Positions 33,486 through 42,225 of a stretch of 64,000 nucleotides of DNA are shown here, piece by piece. The translations under genes were made by a program, and so were the position numbers. The DNA is from Acidobacteriaceae bacterium. GTDB lineage: Bacteria > Acidobacteriota > Terriglobia > Terriglobales > Acidobacteriaceae. The stretch is taken from the NCBI GenBank assembly GCA_035944135.1, contig DASZBM010000008.1, forward strand, positions 1-64,000. The letters are read 5' to 3'. Below the pieces are notes generated by a model. The model saw nothing but the letters and a program-made list of their open reading frames with translations. It did not search any database and had not been told where the DNA came from. How positions within the stretch are numbered: position 1 is the first letter of the stretch; the number at the start of each line of letters is the position of its first letter.

Positions 33486-34640
33486 CTAACCGGCCGAAAG
33501 TTTCGGCGAGGAGCGGATGATGCTCTGGTAGAAGCGCTCGTACTGCGGGATGATGCGGGAGGCGCAGAACTTATCCTGCGCGGTGCGACGAGCTTCGCTG
33601 GCCATCTCCTCCAGACGGTCGGGATCCGAGAGGAGTTCGATGGCGGACTCGGACATGCCGGCGATGTCGCCGACCTCAAACAGCAAACCGTTTTCCTCGT
33701 GCTCGATAAGCTCTGGGACACCGCCGACTCGGGTCGCGATGGTCGGAACACAGCAGGCCATCGCCTCGAGGGCGGCGAGGCCGAAGCTTTCCATCTCGCT
33801 CGGCATGAGCATGAGGTCGGCGAGTGGAAGAAGCTCGTGAACATTCTCCTGTTTGCCGACGAACTCGACGCGATCGCTAATGCCCATGCGCTTGGCGAGG
33901 TACTCGGCGGCGGAACGCTCCGGCCCGTCTCCGATGAGCATCAGGCGTGCGGGAAGTTCTTTGGAGATGCGTGCGAAGACAGAGATGACGTCGAGCACGC
34001 GCTTGACCGGACGGAAGTTCGAGAGATGAACGAGGAGGCGCTCGTTTGGCTGAGCAAAGCGCGGGCGTTCGCGAGCGACGAGCTCGGGGTCGCGGCGGTA
34101 GAGATCGCAGTTAACGAAGTTGCGTATGACTTCGATGGGGCGCTGTACCGAGAAGGCTTCGCGGGTGCGCTCGCGGAGGTACTCGGAGATAGCGGTGACG
34201 CCGTCGGACTGGTCGATTCCGAAACGAGTGATGGGAAGGTAGGAGCGGTCGAGGCCGACGAGAGTGATGTCAGTGCCGTGGAGCGTGGTGATGAACGGCA
34301 GATGCAGACCCTGAGCGGCAAGCATCTGGCGCGCGAGCAGCGCGGAGACGGAGTGCGGGATCGCGTAGTGAACGTGCAGGAGATCGAGAGAGTAGATCTC
34401 TGCGACCTCTGCCATGCGCGTGGCGAGCGCGAGATCGTAGGGCGGGTACTCGAAGAGCGGGTAGTTGGAGACGGGAACTTCGTGATAGCGGATGTTCTCT
34501 TCGCGGCCGTTGAGGCGGAAGGGCTGCGAGTAGGTGATGAAGTGCACCTCGTGACCGCGAGCGGCAAGCTCGATGCCGAGCTCAGTGGCGACAACGCCGG
34601 AGCCGCCGTAGGTGGGATAGCAGGTGATGCCGATCTTCAT
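33486..34640 (-). CDS. bshA: BshA, N-acetyl-alpha-D-glucosaminyl L-malate synthase
   Basis: 384-residue GT4 glycosyltransferase with the BshA-specific N-terminus MKIGITCYPTYGGSG and GTDITLVG, SNFRPVKRV, and the nucleotide-binding EMESFGLAALEAMAC. BshA condenses UDP-GlcNAc with L-malate, the first step of bacillithiol synthesis. Acidobacteriota are among the phyla reported to carry bshA. It is 36 bases downstream of a ChbG/HpnK-type deacetylase gene on the same strand; no bshC is nearby. Confidence 0.92.
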   Translation of the reverse strand: MKIGITCYPTYGGSGVVATELGIELAARGHEVHFITYSQPFRLNGREENIRYHEVPVSNYPLFEYPPYDLALATRMAEVAEIYSLDLLHVHYAIPHSVSALLARQMLAAQGLHLPFITTLHGTDITLVGLDRSYLPITRFGIDQSDGVTAISEYLRERTREAFSVQRPIEVIRNFVNCDLYRRDPELVARERPRFAQPNERLLVHLSNFRPVKRVLDVISVFARISKELPARLMLIGDGPERSAAEYLAKRMGISDRVEFVGKQENVHELLPLADLMLMPSEMESFGLAALEAMACCVPTIATRVGGVPELIEHEENGLLFEVGDIAGMSESAIELLSDPDRLEEMASEARRTAQDKFCASRIIPQYERFYQSIIRSSPKLSAG

Positions 34641-34676
34641 GGGAGATCCGAGATACGAAATGATGCGCGAGACGAA

Positions 34677-35549
34677 TTATCCGCCGAGCTCTCCGTAATG
34701 GATGAGTTGGAGGCCGGAAGGGTGCAAGGTGTTTGATGAAGATTTTGCAAAGGCGGCGAAGAGCGCGTTGAGCTCCGTTTCGCGCTCGGTGCGCAGGCGT
34801 GTGCTGATGGCGTCGAGATCGTGGTCGTTGTAGCCGGGATGGCAGACGAGCTCCCACGTGCCGTCGGGGGTTCTTTCGAGCAGTTGGTTGAGCGTTGTGC
34901 TGTTGAGGTGGCCCGTAGCGGAGATGCCGATGGTGCCGCGGGTGGTGAGAATTTGGAGGCTGGCGATCGGGAGCGAGGCCTCGAAGCGGCGGCGGCCGGG
35001 TTGAAAGGCGCGAACGAAGAGACTGCGCCGCGTGCTTCCGCCGATGGAGGCGGCCCAGCGTGGCTCGAATGGATTGCGGATGGAACGGACGCCGGACTGC
35101 TCGAGGGCGCGGATGATGGGCTGGCTGACGCGCGAGAGGAGGTGGGTGTGTTTGTGCGTGTCGGCGTGTGTGAGTTTAAGGCCCGCGCGCTGGAGCTTCT
35201 GGATCTGTGCAAGTGCCTCGCGCTGGATGTCGGCTTGTGTAATGGCACCGCGGAGAACGCCGAGTGCGAAGTCTGCGAGCGACGTGCGGAAGGTGCGGCG
35301 ATCGGGACCGAGGAGGGTGGGGATGGTTGCCGGGTCGGAGACCGGGATGCCGTCTACGAGAACGATGTGGCAACCGATGCCGAGTGAGGGACGGGCAAGT
35401 GCGAGGTTGACTGCGTCGTCGAAGGCTGCCCCGCTGGCCATGAGAGTTGCGGAGGTGACGGCACCCGCATCGTGCAGCTCGGCGATGGCGCGGTTGACGC
35501 CGCGCGTAAGACCGAAGTCATCCGCATTGATGATGAGGCGAACAAGCAT
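34677..35549 (-). CDS. ChbG/HpnK (YdjC)-family carbohydrate deacetylase
   Basis: 290 residues from ATG 35549; the upstream 30 codons lack conserved residues. The family fingerprint is clear: LIINADDFGLTRGVN (Asp/Asp metal site), a THADTHKHTH histidine cluster, and CHPGYNDHD near the C-terminus. The family removes N-acetyl groups from glycans or glycolipids. Because BshA makes GlcNAc-malate, which must next be deacetylated (normally by a LmbE-family BshB), this neighbour could be an unrelated replacement, but that is inference; a role on an envelope glycan is just as possible. Confidence 0.88.
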   Translation of the reverse strand: MLVRLIINADDFGLTRGVNRAIAELHDAGAVTSATLMASGAAFDDAVNLALARPSLGIGCHIVLVDGIPVSDPATIPTLLGPDRRTFRTSLADFALGVLRGAITQADIQREALAQIQKLQRAGLKLTHADTHKHTHLLSRVSQPIIRALEQSGVRSIRNPFEPRWAASIGGSTRRSLFVRAFQPGRRRFEASLPIASLQILTTRGTIGISATGHLNSTTLNQLLERTPDGTWELVCHPGYNDHDLDAISTRLRTERETELNALFAAFAKSSSNTLHPSGLQLIHYGELGG

Positions 35550-35704
35550 TGATGGTGAGACGCGGGATGGCAGGCGTGAGGACGCGCGCTCTGCGCGAGT
35601 GTACCGCACGGGTTGACGATGCATGCGCGGGCAGACCATGATGCTTCGGGCAGCTTGCGGGGTGCGGGCGGGCCGCCGAGTGATTAGCGAAGAAGGGAAG
35701 ACGA

Positions 35705-37006
35705 ATGGCGGAGCTGACGTATCAGTCTGGGTTTGGGAATGAGTTTGCGACGGAGGCGCGCGCGGGCGCGTTGCCGGTGGGGCAGAATTCGCCGCAGCGA
35801 AATGCGTTTGGGCTGTATACGGAGCAGGTGAGCGGGTCGTCGTTTACGGCGCCGCGGGGGAAGAACCGGCGCACGTGGATGTACCGGATTCGGCCATCGG
35901 TGGTGCATGAGCCGTATCAGCTATTCGAAAAGCAGACACTGTGGCGCAGCGGGCCGTTCGATGAGGTGCCGACCCCACCGAACCAGATGCGGTGGAATCC
36001 CCCGGAGTTTCCATCAGAGCCGACAGATTTCGTTGAGGGGGTGACAACGATTGGAGGAAGTGGCGATCCGGCGATGCAGGATGGTGCGGGGGTGCACATT
36101 TATACGGCGACCGCATCGATGAAGGACCGCTACTTCTACAACGCAGACGCAGAGATGCTGATTTTGCCGCAGCAGGGCGCGGTGCGATTTGCGACGGAGT
36201 GCGGGATCATCGACGTCAAGCCCGGCGAACTGGTGGTGATTCCGCGCGGGATTAAGTTTCGCGTGGAGCTGTTGGAGGGCAACGCGCGCGGATACATCTG
36301 CGAGAACTATGGGCAGCCTTTTCGTCTGCCGGATCTCGGACCGATTGGAGCGAATGGGCTGGCGAATCCGCGTGACTTTCTAACGCCGGTTGCGGCGTTC
36401 GAGGACCGCGAAGGCGATGTCGAGGTGGTGTCGAAGTTTCTCGGCAGGCTGTGGCATGCGACGTACAATCATTCGCCCATCAATGTTGTGGCGTGGCATG
36501 GAAACTATGCGCCGTACAAGTACGACATGGCGCGGTTCAACTGCATTAACACGGTGAGCTTCGACCATCCGGACCCGTCCATCTTCTGCGTGCTGACAGC
36601 GCCTTCTCATCTTGAAGGCGTCGCGAATGTGGACTTCGTGATCTTTCCGCCGCGCTGGTTGGTGGCAGAGCACACCTTCAGGCCGCCTTGGTTTCATCGC
36701 AACATGATGAACGAGTTCATGGGTTTGATCTTTGGTGTGTATGACGCCAAGGCTGAAGGTTTTCTGCCCGGTGGAGCGAGTCTGCACAACTGCATGTCGG
36801 GCCATGGACCGGATGCGGAGACGTTCGAGAAAGCAAGCGCGGCGGAGTTGAAGCCGCAGCATGTGGAGGACACGCTGGCGTTCATGTTCGAGACGAGGCT
36901 TCCGGTCAGGCCGAGCAGGTGGGCGCTCGAATCGAAGATCCTGCAGCATGAGTATTACGAGTGCTGGCAAGGGTTAAAGCGGCTGTATCCGGGAGATGCG
37001 AAGTAG
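35705..37006 (+). CDS. hmgA: HmgA, homogentisate 1,2-dioxygenase
   Basis: 433 residues. Opens the ring of homogentisate to maleylacetoacetate using Fe(II) and O2 in tyrosine and phenylalanine breakdown. The iron ligands are in place: His331 in [11 protein letters not shown], Glu337 in the same motif, and His361 in [12 protein letters not shown]. The N-terminal [12 protein letters not shown] is the family signature. AGGGAAGACG precedes the ATG. First of a four-gene plus-strand set with an unknown gene, fahA and hppD, all tightly packed. Confidence 0.97.
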   Translation: MAELTYQSGFGNEFATEARAGALPVGQNSPQRNAFGLYTEQVSGSSFTAPRGKNRRTWMYRIRPSVVHEPYQLFEKQTLWRSGPFDEVPTPPNQMRWNPPEFPSEPTDFVEGVTTIGGSGDPAMQDGAGVHIYTATASMKDRYFYNADAEMLILPQQGAVRFATECGIIDVKPGELVVIPRGIKFRVELLEGNARGYICENYGQPFRLPDLGPIGANGLANPRDFLTPVAAFEDREGDVEVVSKFLGRLWHATYNHSPINVVAWHGNYAPYKYDMARFNCINTVSFDHPDPSIFCVLTAPSHLEGVANVDFVIFPPRWLVAEHTFRPPWFHRNMMNEFMGLIFGVYDAKAEGFLPGGASLHNCMSGHGPDAETFEKASAAELKPQHVEDTLAFMFETRLPVRPSRWALESKILQHEYYECWQGLKRLYPGDAK

Positions 37007-37007
37007 C

Positions 37008-37859
37008 ATGATGGCCGTGCAGGCGCTGCTGGCAGGAGCAATTGATTACGCGGGTTTGTTTCCACCGGCGGCGCTCGATCTTGAGACGACCGTGCGGAAC
37101 TACGCGGATTATCGGAGCGGCCGCGATGAGTGGGCGCTTGGCCGATTGGTGTTGCCGGCAGGCAAGGTCGCGGAGTTTGGGGATCGATGGCCGGAGTATG
37201 TGGAGTGGCCGATCAGTCTGTTGCTCGGCAGCGACTATGACGCTGAGATGCGGTTGGCGATCGATGTGGGGCTGAGGCTGGATGCTGTGGAATGCAGGCC
37301 CGAGAGGCTCGAGAACATCGCCGAGATTCGGCGGCGCATGCCGAGCGAAGGCGAGTTGTTTGTCGAAGCGCCGAGCGGGTGTGCGCCGGAGGATTTGATT
37401 GCGGCTGCAGCGACTGCGGGCGCGTGCGCCAAAATTCGTACAGGAGGAGTTGTGCCGCAAGCCGTACCGCCATCGAATGTAGTGGCTGCTTTTCTGACGA
37501 CGTGTGTCCGGCAGCGCGTGCGTATGAAGGCGACGGCTGGTTTGCATCACGCGATTAGAGGAGAACAAAAGCTGACCTATGAACCGCAATCCGCGACCGC
37601 ATACATGCATGGATTTGTGAATTTGTTTGTGGCAGCCGCGGCGGCGTATCAGGGCGCGGACGAAGGCGTGGTCAGCGAGATTCTCGGAGACGAAGCTTGC
37701 GGGCACTTCGATGCTAGTGAGAACGAGCTGCGCTGGAGAGAACGCAGCTTCTCGATGGGGGACATTCGAAAGATGCGCGATGAATTTCTAGCAGGCTTTG
37801 GTTCTTGCTCGTTCGAGGAGCCGATCGAGGAACTGCGTGCGATGGGGTGGATTCGATGA
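37008..37859 (+). CDS. Unknown conserved protein inside the homogentisate operon
   Basis: 283 residues from ATG 37008 (one base after the hmgA stop; an ATG at 36996 overlapping hmgA is an alternative). The last codons overlap the fahA start by 4 bases (ATGA), so the gene is translationally coupled to both neighbours. No signal peptide or membrane segment. Visible features are an IRTGG motif near residue 147, KATAGLHHAIRG near 174 and MHGFVNLFVAAAAAY near 200, which suggest an alpha/beta, perhaps TIM-barrel-like, fold. No named family recognised. Position between hmgA and fahA suggests a role in the same pathway, possibly the missing maleylacetoacetate isomerase step (inference). Confidence 0.85.
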   Translation: MMAVQALLAGAIDYAGLFPPAALDLETTVRNYADYRSGRDEWALGRLVLPAGKVAEFGDRWPEYVEWPISLLLGSDYDAEMRLAIDVGLRLDAVECRPERLENIAEIRRRMPSEGELFVEAPSGCAPEDLIAAAATAGACAKIRTGGVVPQAVPPSNVVAAFLTTCVRQRVRMKATAGLHHAIRGEQKLTYEPQSATAYMHGFVNLFVAAAAAYQGADEGVVSEILGDEACGHFDASENELRWRERSFSMGDIRKMRDEFLAGFGSCSFEEPIEELRAMGWIR

Positions 37860-39157
37860 CCGCTTGTCCCAAGAGCTGGGTTGAATCGGCGAACGATCCA
37901 GGCTGCGGATTCCCGCTGGAGAATCTGCCGTTCTGCGCGTTTGAGGTGGAGAGTGGTGAGCAGCATCTCGGTGTGGGGATCGGCGACGCGCTTCTGGATT
38001 TGGCAGAGCTGGCGAAGATCGAAGAGATGGACGTCGCCTGGGCGCAGCCGACACTGAATATGTGGATGTCACGTGGCAAGGAGAGGCATGGCGAGCTTCG
38101 GCGCGCGCTGACTGACATGCTTGCTCACGACGCGGACTCGAGTGTTGTCGATCGCTTGAGGCCGTTGCTGCGGCCGATGAAGGGAGCGCGTTTTCGTCTG
38201 CCCGTTGAGATTGGCGACTACACGGATTTCTACGCGTCGATTCATCACGCGACGAATGTGGGAAAGCTGTTTCGGCCTGACCAGCCTTTGATGCCGAACT
38301 ACAAGTGGGTGCCCATTGGCTATCACGGGCGCGCGTCATCGATTGTGGTGAGTGGCACGCCGGTGAAGCGCCCGAATGGGCAGACGAAGCCGCCGTCTGC
38401 TGAGGTGCCGACGTTTGGGCCCTCGAAGCAAATGGACTTTGAGCTTGAGCTTGGAGCGTACATCGGCGAAGGCAATGCGCTGGGTAGCTCGATTGATATT
38501 GATGATGCCGAGCAGCGTATCTTCGGCGTGTCGTTAGTGAACGACTGGTCGGCGCGTGACATTCAAGCATGGGAGTATCAGCCCTTGGGACCGTTTCTGG
38601 GTAAGAGCTTCGCGACGACGGTGTCTCCGTGGGTGGTGACGATGGATGCGCTGGAGCCTTACCGGGTTCCGCTTGCAATGCGCGCTGAGGGCGATCCAAT
38701 GCCGTTGGATTATCTCGTTGTCCGAGATGCGGCGAAGCAGGGAATCGATGTTCGGCTGGAGGTATATCTGACGACCGAGCAGATGCGGAATCAATCGCTC
38801 GGACCGATTCGGTTGACCCAGGTAAGTGCGACGGAGCTGTACTGGAGCTTTGCGCAGATGGTGGCGCACCACACCAGCAACGGGTGCAACCTGCGTGCCG
38901 GCGATCTGCTGGCCAGCGGCACGATTTCCGGCCCGCAAACGGGTTCGCAGGGATCTCTGCTGGAGATTACGCGACGGGGCGCCGAGCCCCTGAAGCTAGC
39001 TTCGGGTGAGGAGCGCAGCTTCCTGCAGGATGGGGATGAGATTACGATTCGCGGGTTTTGTGAACGCGAAGGTTTGCGGCGAATCAGCCTGGGTGAGTGC
39101 CAGGGAACCATCGTTCCTGCTACTCTGTCGAGCCGGGCGACTGTTGTTGCGCGATGA
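37856..39157 (+). CDS. fahA: FahA, fumarylacetoacetase
   Basis: 433 residues from ATG 37856, which overlaps the previous stop as ATGA; a longer frame from 37805 is rejected. Hydrolyses fumarylacetoacetate to fumarate and acetoacetate. The N-terminal domain has DYTDFYASIHHATNVG, and the metal-binding and catalytic stretches GYHGRASSIV, DFELELGAYIG and VNDWSARDIQAWEYQPLG are all present, as is the LLEITRRG near the C-terminus. Third gene of the homogentisate operon. Confidence 0.96.
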   Translation: MTACPKSWVESANDPGCGFPLENLPFCAFEVESGEQHLGVGIGDALLDLAELAKIEEMDVAWAQPTLNMWMSRGKERHGELRRALTDMLAHDADSSVVDRLRPLLRPMKGARFRLPVEIGDYTDFYASIHHATNVGKLFRPDQPLMPNYKWVPIGYHGRASSIVVSGTPVKRPNGQTKPPSAEVPTFGPSKQMDFELELGAYIGEGNALGSSIDIDDAEQRIFGVSLVNDWSARDIQAWEYQPLGPFLGKSFATTVSPWVVTMDALEPYRVPLAMRAEGDPMPLDYLVVRDAAKQGIDVRLEVYLTTEQMRNQSLGPIRLTQVSATELYWSFAQMVAHHTSNGCNLRAGDLLASGTISGPQTGSQGSLLEITRRGAEPLKLASGEERSFLQDGDEITIRGFCEREGLRRISLGECQGTIVPATLSSRATVVAR

Positions 39158-39206
39158 AGTTGTCTGTTGAGTAGTGAACGCCGTTGAATTTAGAAGGAGG
39201 GCCCTC

Positions 39207-40331
39207 ATGGCCGCGATTGCTCCGAGTCCCGAATCCGTAGCGCGTGATTTTCTCCCGCTCAAGGGGACGGATCATATTGAGTTTTATGTTGGAAACGCAC
39301 GGCAGTCAGCGTATTACTATCGCGCTGCGTTCGGCATGTCGCTGGTGGCGTATGCGGGACCCGAGACGGGGCGCCGCGATCGCGCGTCGTACGTGCTGCA
39401 GCAAGGTAAGGTGCGTTTTGTGCTGACAACGGCGCTGCGTTCGGATTCTGAGATCGCTGCGCACGTGCATAAGCATGGCGACGGTGTGAAGGCGATCGCG
39501 CTGTGGGTCGATGATGCCCGCAGTGCATGGGAGGAGACGACGAAGCGTGGCGCGCGATCGGTGCAGGAACCGACGGTTAGCGAAGATGCGGACGGAAGCT
39601 TAGTGACCTCCAGCATCGCGGCTTATGGCGATACTGTGCACACGTTTGTGGAGCGCAAGGATTATCGCGGAGTTTTCTTCCCCGGCTACCGGGCGGTGGC
39701 GCAGGACACGATCGCGAATCCAGTGGGATTGCTGCACGTCGATCACATCGTTGGGAATGTCGGTTGGGGTGCGATGAATGAGTGGGTGGACTTCTACGCG
39801 AAGGTGATGGGCTTTTCGCTGTATCAGCACTTCGACGATAAGGACATTTCCACTGAATATTCCGCGCTTATGTCGAAGGTGATGGCCAACGGCAACGGCT
39901 ACGTGAAGTTCCCTATCAATGAGCCGGCGGAGGGCCGGAGGAAGTCGCAGATTGAAGAGTATCTCGATTTCTATGGGGGCCCGGGCGTGCAGCACATCGC
40001 GCTGGCGACCAACGACATTCTCAGCACAGTTACGAAGATGCAAGAGCAGGGCGTGAGCTTCCTCACAGTCCCACATACGTACTATGCGGAGTTGCAGGGT
40101 CGCGTGGGGAAGATCGACGAACCAGTCGACGAGTTGGAGAAGCTTGGCATTCTGGTTGATCGCGATGACGAGGGGTACATGCTCCAGATCTTCACGCGCC
40201 CTGTCGAGGACCGGCCGACCCTGTTCTACGAAATCATCCAGCGGAAGGGCAGCCGCAGCTTCGGCAAGGGCAATTTCAAGGCACTGTTTGAAGCGATCGA
40301 GCGGGAGCAGGCGCTACGGGGGAATCTGTGA
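39207..40331 (+). CDS. hppD: HppD, 4-hydroxyphenylpyruvate dioxygenase
   Basis: 374 residues from ATG 39207, which has AGAAGGAGG 6 bases upstream; the longer frame from 39174 lacks a ribosome site. Converts 4-hydroxyphenylpyruvate to homogentisate with Fe(II) and O2. The iron ligands are His180 in HVDHIVGNV, His263 in VQHIALAT and Glu342 in LFYEIIQRKG. The C-terminal GSRSFGKGNFKALFEAIE is the family tail. It supplies the substrate of HmgA, so the gene order runs hmgA, unknown, fahA, hppD in one operon. Confidence 0.97.
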   Translation: MAAIAPSPESVARDFLPLKGTDHIEFYVGNARQSAYYYRAAFGMSLVAYAGPETGRRDRASYVLQQGKVRFVLTTALRSDSEIAAHVHKHGDGVKAIALWVDDARSAWEETTKRGARSVQEPTVSEDADGSLVTSSIAAYGDTVHTFVERKDYRGVFFPGYRAVAQDTIANPVGLLHVDHIVGNVGWGAMNEWVDFYAKVMGFSLYQHFDDKDISTEYSALMSKVMANGNGYVKFPINEPAEGRRKSQIEEYLDFYGGPGVQHIALATNDILSTVTKMQEQGVSFLTVPHTYYAELQGRVGKIDEPVDELEKLGILVDRDDEGYMLQIFTRPVEDRPTLFYEIIQRKGSRSFGKGNFKALFEAIEREQALRGNL

Positions 40332-40399
40332 AGAGCGGTGGTCTGGCTGAGTTTGGAGCTCGCGCCCTCTATCGCCTACACTGAAGATCGAGCGGCGAA

Positions 40400-40476
<77 letters not shown>

Positions 40477-40556
40477 CTTCGATGCTCTCGCACAGAACCG
40501 GCCACAAGCGGCCCGAGTGATTGGGTTGCCGCAAGGACGATTCTGTGTTCTGCTGA

Positions 40557-40618
40557 TTGCGGCGATGGAATCCGCCCTAACCGCGCTCCGAAACGGAGTG
40601 CTGATGACTCCTGACAGG
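40557..40618 (+). promoter_or_regulatory. Fluoride riboswitch (crcB motif)
   Basis: The order of elements matches the crcB RNA: GGCGATGGAATCCGCC (40561-40576), then CTAACC, a hairpin CGCTCC-GAAA-CGGAGTG (about 584-600), then CTGATGACTCCTGACAGG. It lies 117 bases upstream of a crcB gene that has its own ribosome site. Fluoride binding would raise expression of the exporter. The identification rests on the core motif, read by eye. Confidence 0.87.
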
Positions 40619-40673
40619 GAACTCTGTCGTGGAGTGACTCGCCTGAGTTCCCAAGAACAATTAGGACGCAAGA

Positions 40674-40700
40674 GGAGCAGATGCTCCCGACGGCCTTTTT
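40674..40700 (+). terminator. Possible expression-platform terminator of the fluoride riboswitch
   Basis: GGAGC (40674-40678) and GCTCC (40683-40687) form a short hairpin, followed 8 bases later by TTTTT (40696-40700). It lies between the riboswitch core and the crcB ribosome site (AGGAGAGG), so fluoride binding could prevent its formation. The stem is short, hence the low confidence. Confidence 0.45.
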
Positions 40701-40734
40701 GCGCATGGGGCTGGAAGGATAGGAGAGGCGAAGC

Positions 40735-41112
40735 GTGCAGAAATACTTTTGGGTTGCACTTGGCGGAGCGCTGGGATCGATCACGCGGTTCTGGGTGGGG
40801 TCGGCTGTAGCGAGCAGGATGGGAACACGATTCCCGTACGGGACGTTCATTATCAACATAACCGCCTGCCTTATCATTGGCTTTTCGTTGGAGTACCTTG
40901 GCAGGCATATTGAACTGACGCCGGCGTGGAGGTATTTGATCCCCGTCGGTTTTGTTGGAGCGTACAGTACCTTCTCGACGTTTGAGTGGGAGATCCTCTC
41001 GAACCTGCAGCTCGGAGCCTTTCTGATTGCTGGACTGTACCTGTGCCTGAGTGTGATGCTGGGGCTGATAGCCGCATGGTGCGGGCTGACGCTGGCGAAA
41101 ATGATTCCTTAG
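40735..41112 (+). CDS. crcB: CrcB/Fluc fluoride ion channel
   Basis: 125 residues from GTG 40735 with AGGAGAGG 8 bases upstream. Four predicted helices with the family motifs GGALGSITRFW, YGTFIINITACLIIGF and GFVGAYSTFSTFEWE. Fluc channels export fluoride as antiparallel dimers. One copy is present, so it should form a homodimer. Controlled by the riboswitch upstream; a DUF190 gene follows by 52 bases. Confidence 0.95.
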   Translation: MQKYFWVALGGALGSITRFWVGSAVASRMGTRFPYGTFIINITACLIIGFSLEYLGRHIELTPAWRYLIPVGFVGAYSTFSTFEWEILSNLQLGAFLIAGLYLCLSVMLGLIAAWCGLTLAKMIP

Positions 41113-41164
41113 CGCCGCACAGCCAGGCGCCTAGCCGAACTTTCACATCTCGACAAGGAGGGAT

Positions 41165-41521
41165 ATGTTGTCTGCCGGAAAAGCTATCAAGGTCTCCATC
41201 TATCTCAGCGACGGATCGACGCGGCATGGTGTGTCCGTTTATTCGGCGATTCTGGATTACCTGTTCTTCCATGGAGTTTCGGGAGCGACCGTTTTGAAGG
41301 GGGTTGCCGGTTTTGGGGCAGACCATCATATGCATTCGAGCAGCTTTGTCGAGATATCGGACCGACTGCCGCTGAAGGTCGAGTTTATCGAGACGCCTGA
41401 GAAGGTCGAGCAATTGATGGAAAAGCTCAAGGAGCTCGCGGGGACGGGACTGATCGAGATGCAGGAGACCATGGTGGTGAAGCCCGCGCAGGTCTCGCGC
41501 AAGCGCGATCAGCAAACATGA
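41165..41521 (+). CDS. DUF190 protein (fluoride-associated, CrcB partner)
   Basis: 118 residues, ATG preceded by AAGGAGGG. A small alpha/beta protein with GVSVYSAILDYLFFHGVSGATV and FGADHHMHSSS, the DUF190 pattern, similar to PII-like folds. DUF190 genes are often beside crcB and under the same riboswitch. Its biochemical role is not established that I know of; a regulatory or helper role in fluoride tolerance is plausible. Confidence 0.88.
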   Translation: MLSAGKAIKVSIYLSDGSTRHGVSVYSAILDYLFFHGVSGATVLKGVAGFGADHHMHSSSFVEISDRLPLKVEFIETPEKVEQLMEKLKELAGTGLIEMQETMVVKPAQVSRKRDQQT

Positions 41522-41680
41522 TGGAGCGACAAAATGCACCCGGCAGGAAATCTGGTCTCCAGCGGGACGCGCCTCTCGAAATTCTGATAAACTCAAACCT
41601 GTTGCTGCGATTGTGTTGAGCTGCGCTTGAGCGCGAAAGCTGAATCAATCGCAACAATTATCCGAGTTGGTAATCCAGCT

Positions 41681-41758
<78 letters not shown>

Positions 41759-42124
41759 TAAACCAGAATAGAATCTTAGGTTTACGGCGTTGTCCATTCC
41801 TTTGTGACCCGAAGTTGGATGCTGATGGGTTCGATTGCACCCTCCCGAAAACAGAACTGAAAATTGGTCCGCGGTTTTTTCGCTTGCTCAGTTGTCTCTA
41901 GCGAACACGTTCGATCACAAGCCTAGTCGGTCCGACGAGTGATGAGACGTGGGCGGACAATGTCGCTTGGTAGTATCCGTTGCTGTGTCGGCCCGCGGAC
42001 AAGCAGCTCCGAGAATTGCAGGCGCGCCGCTCGTATCCTCGGATTTGTTCTGCCGTCCTGAGGAACTGCTGGTTGCCAGCGGCCCGTCGGCGACTCGGCG
42101 TAGCTTCGAGGGAGCTATCCATTC
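41759..42124. other. Intergenic stretch after tRNA-Asp, no gene seen
   Basis: 366 bases with only short, composition-poor frames on either strand. No promoter, repeat or RNA structure stood out. The minus-strand GH31 gene terminates just beyond it at 42125-42151. Confidence 0.6.
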
Positions 42125-42151
42125 AAAAAAACGGCCGTCCGAAGACGGCCG
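42125..42151 (-). terminator. Rho-independent terminator of the glycan operon
   Basis: On the minus strand CGGCCGTC, loop TTCG and GACGGCCG are followed directly by seven T (the A-run 42125-42131 on the plus strand). This is a strong intrinsic terminator 75 bases after the GH31 stop, marking the end of the minus-strand run that begins at the TonB receptor. Confidence 0.95.
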
Positions 42152-42225
42152 GAGGAGTGACCTCGTTAGAACCCGTAGATATCGTGGCAACCCAGCTATT
42201 CCTCTAATTCGCCCCTACGGGATCT

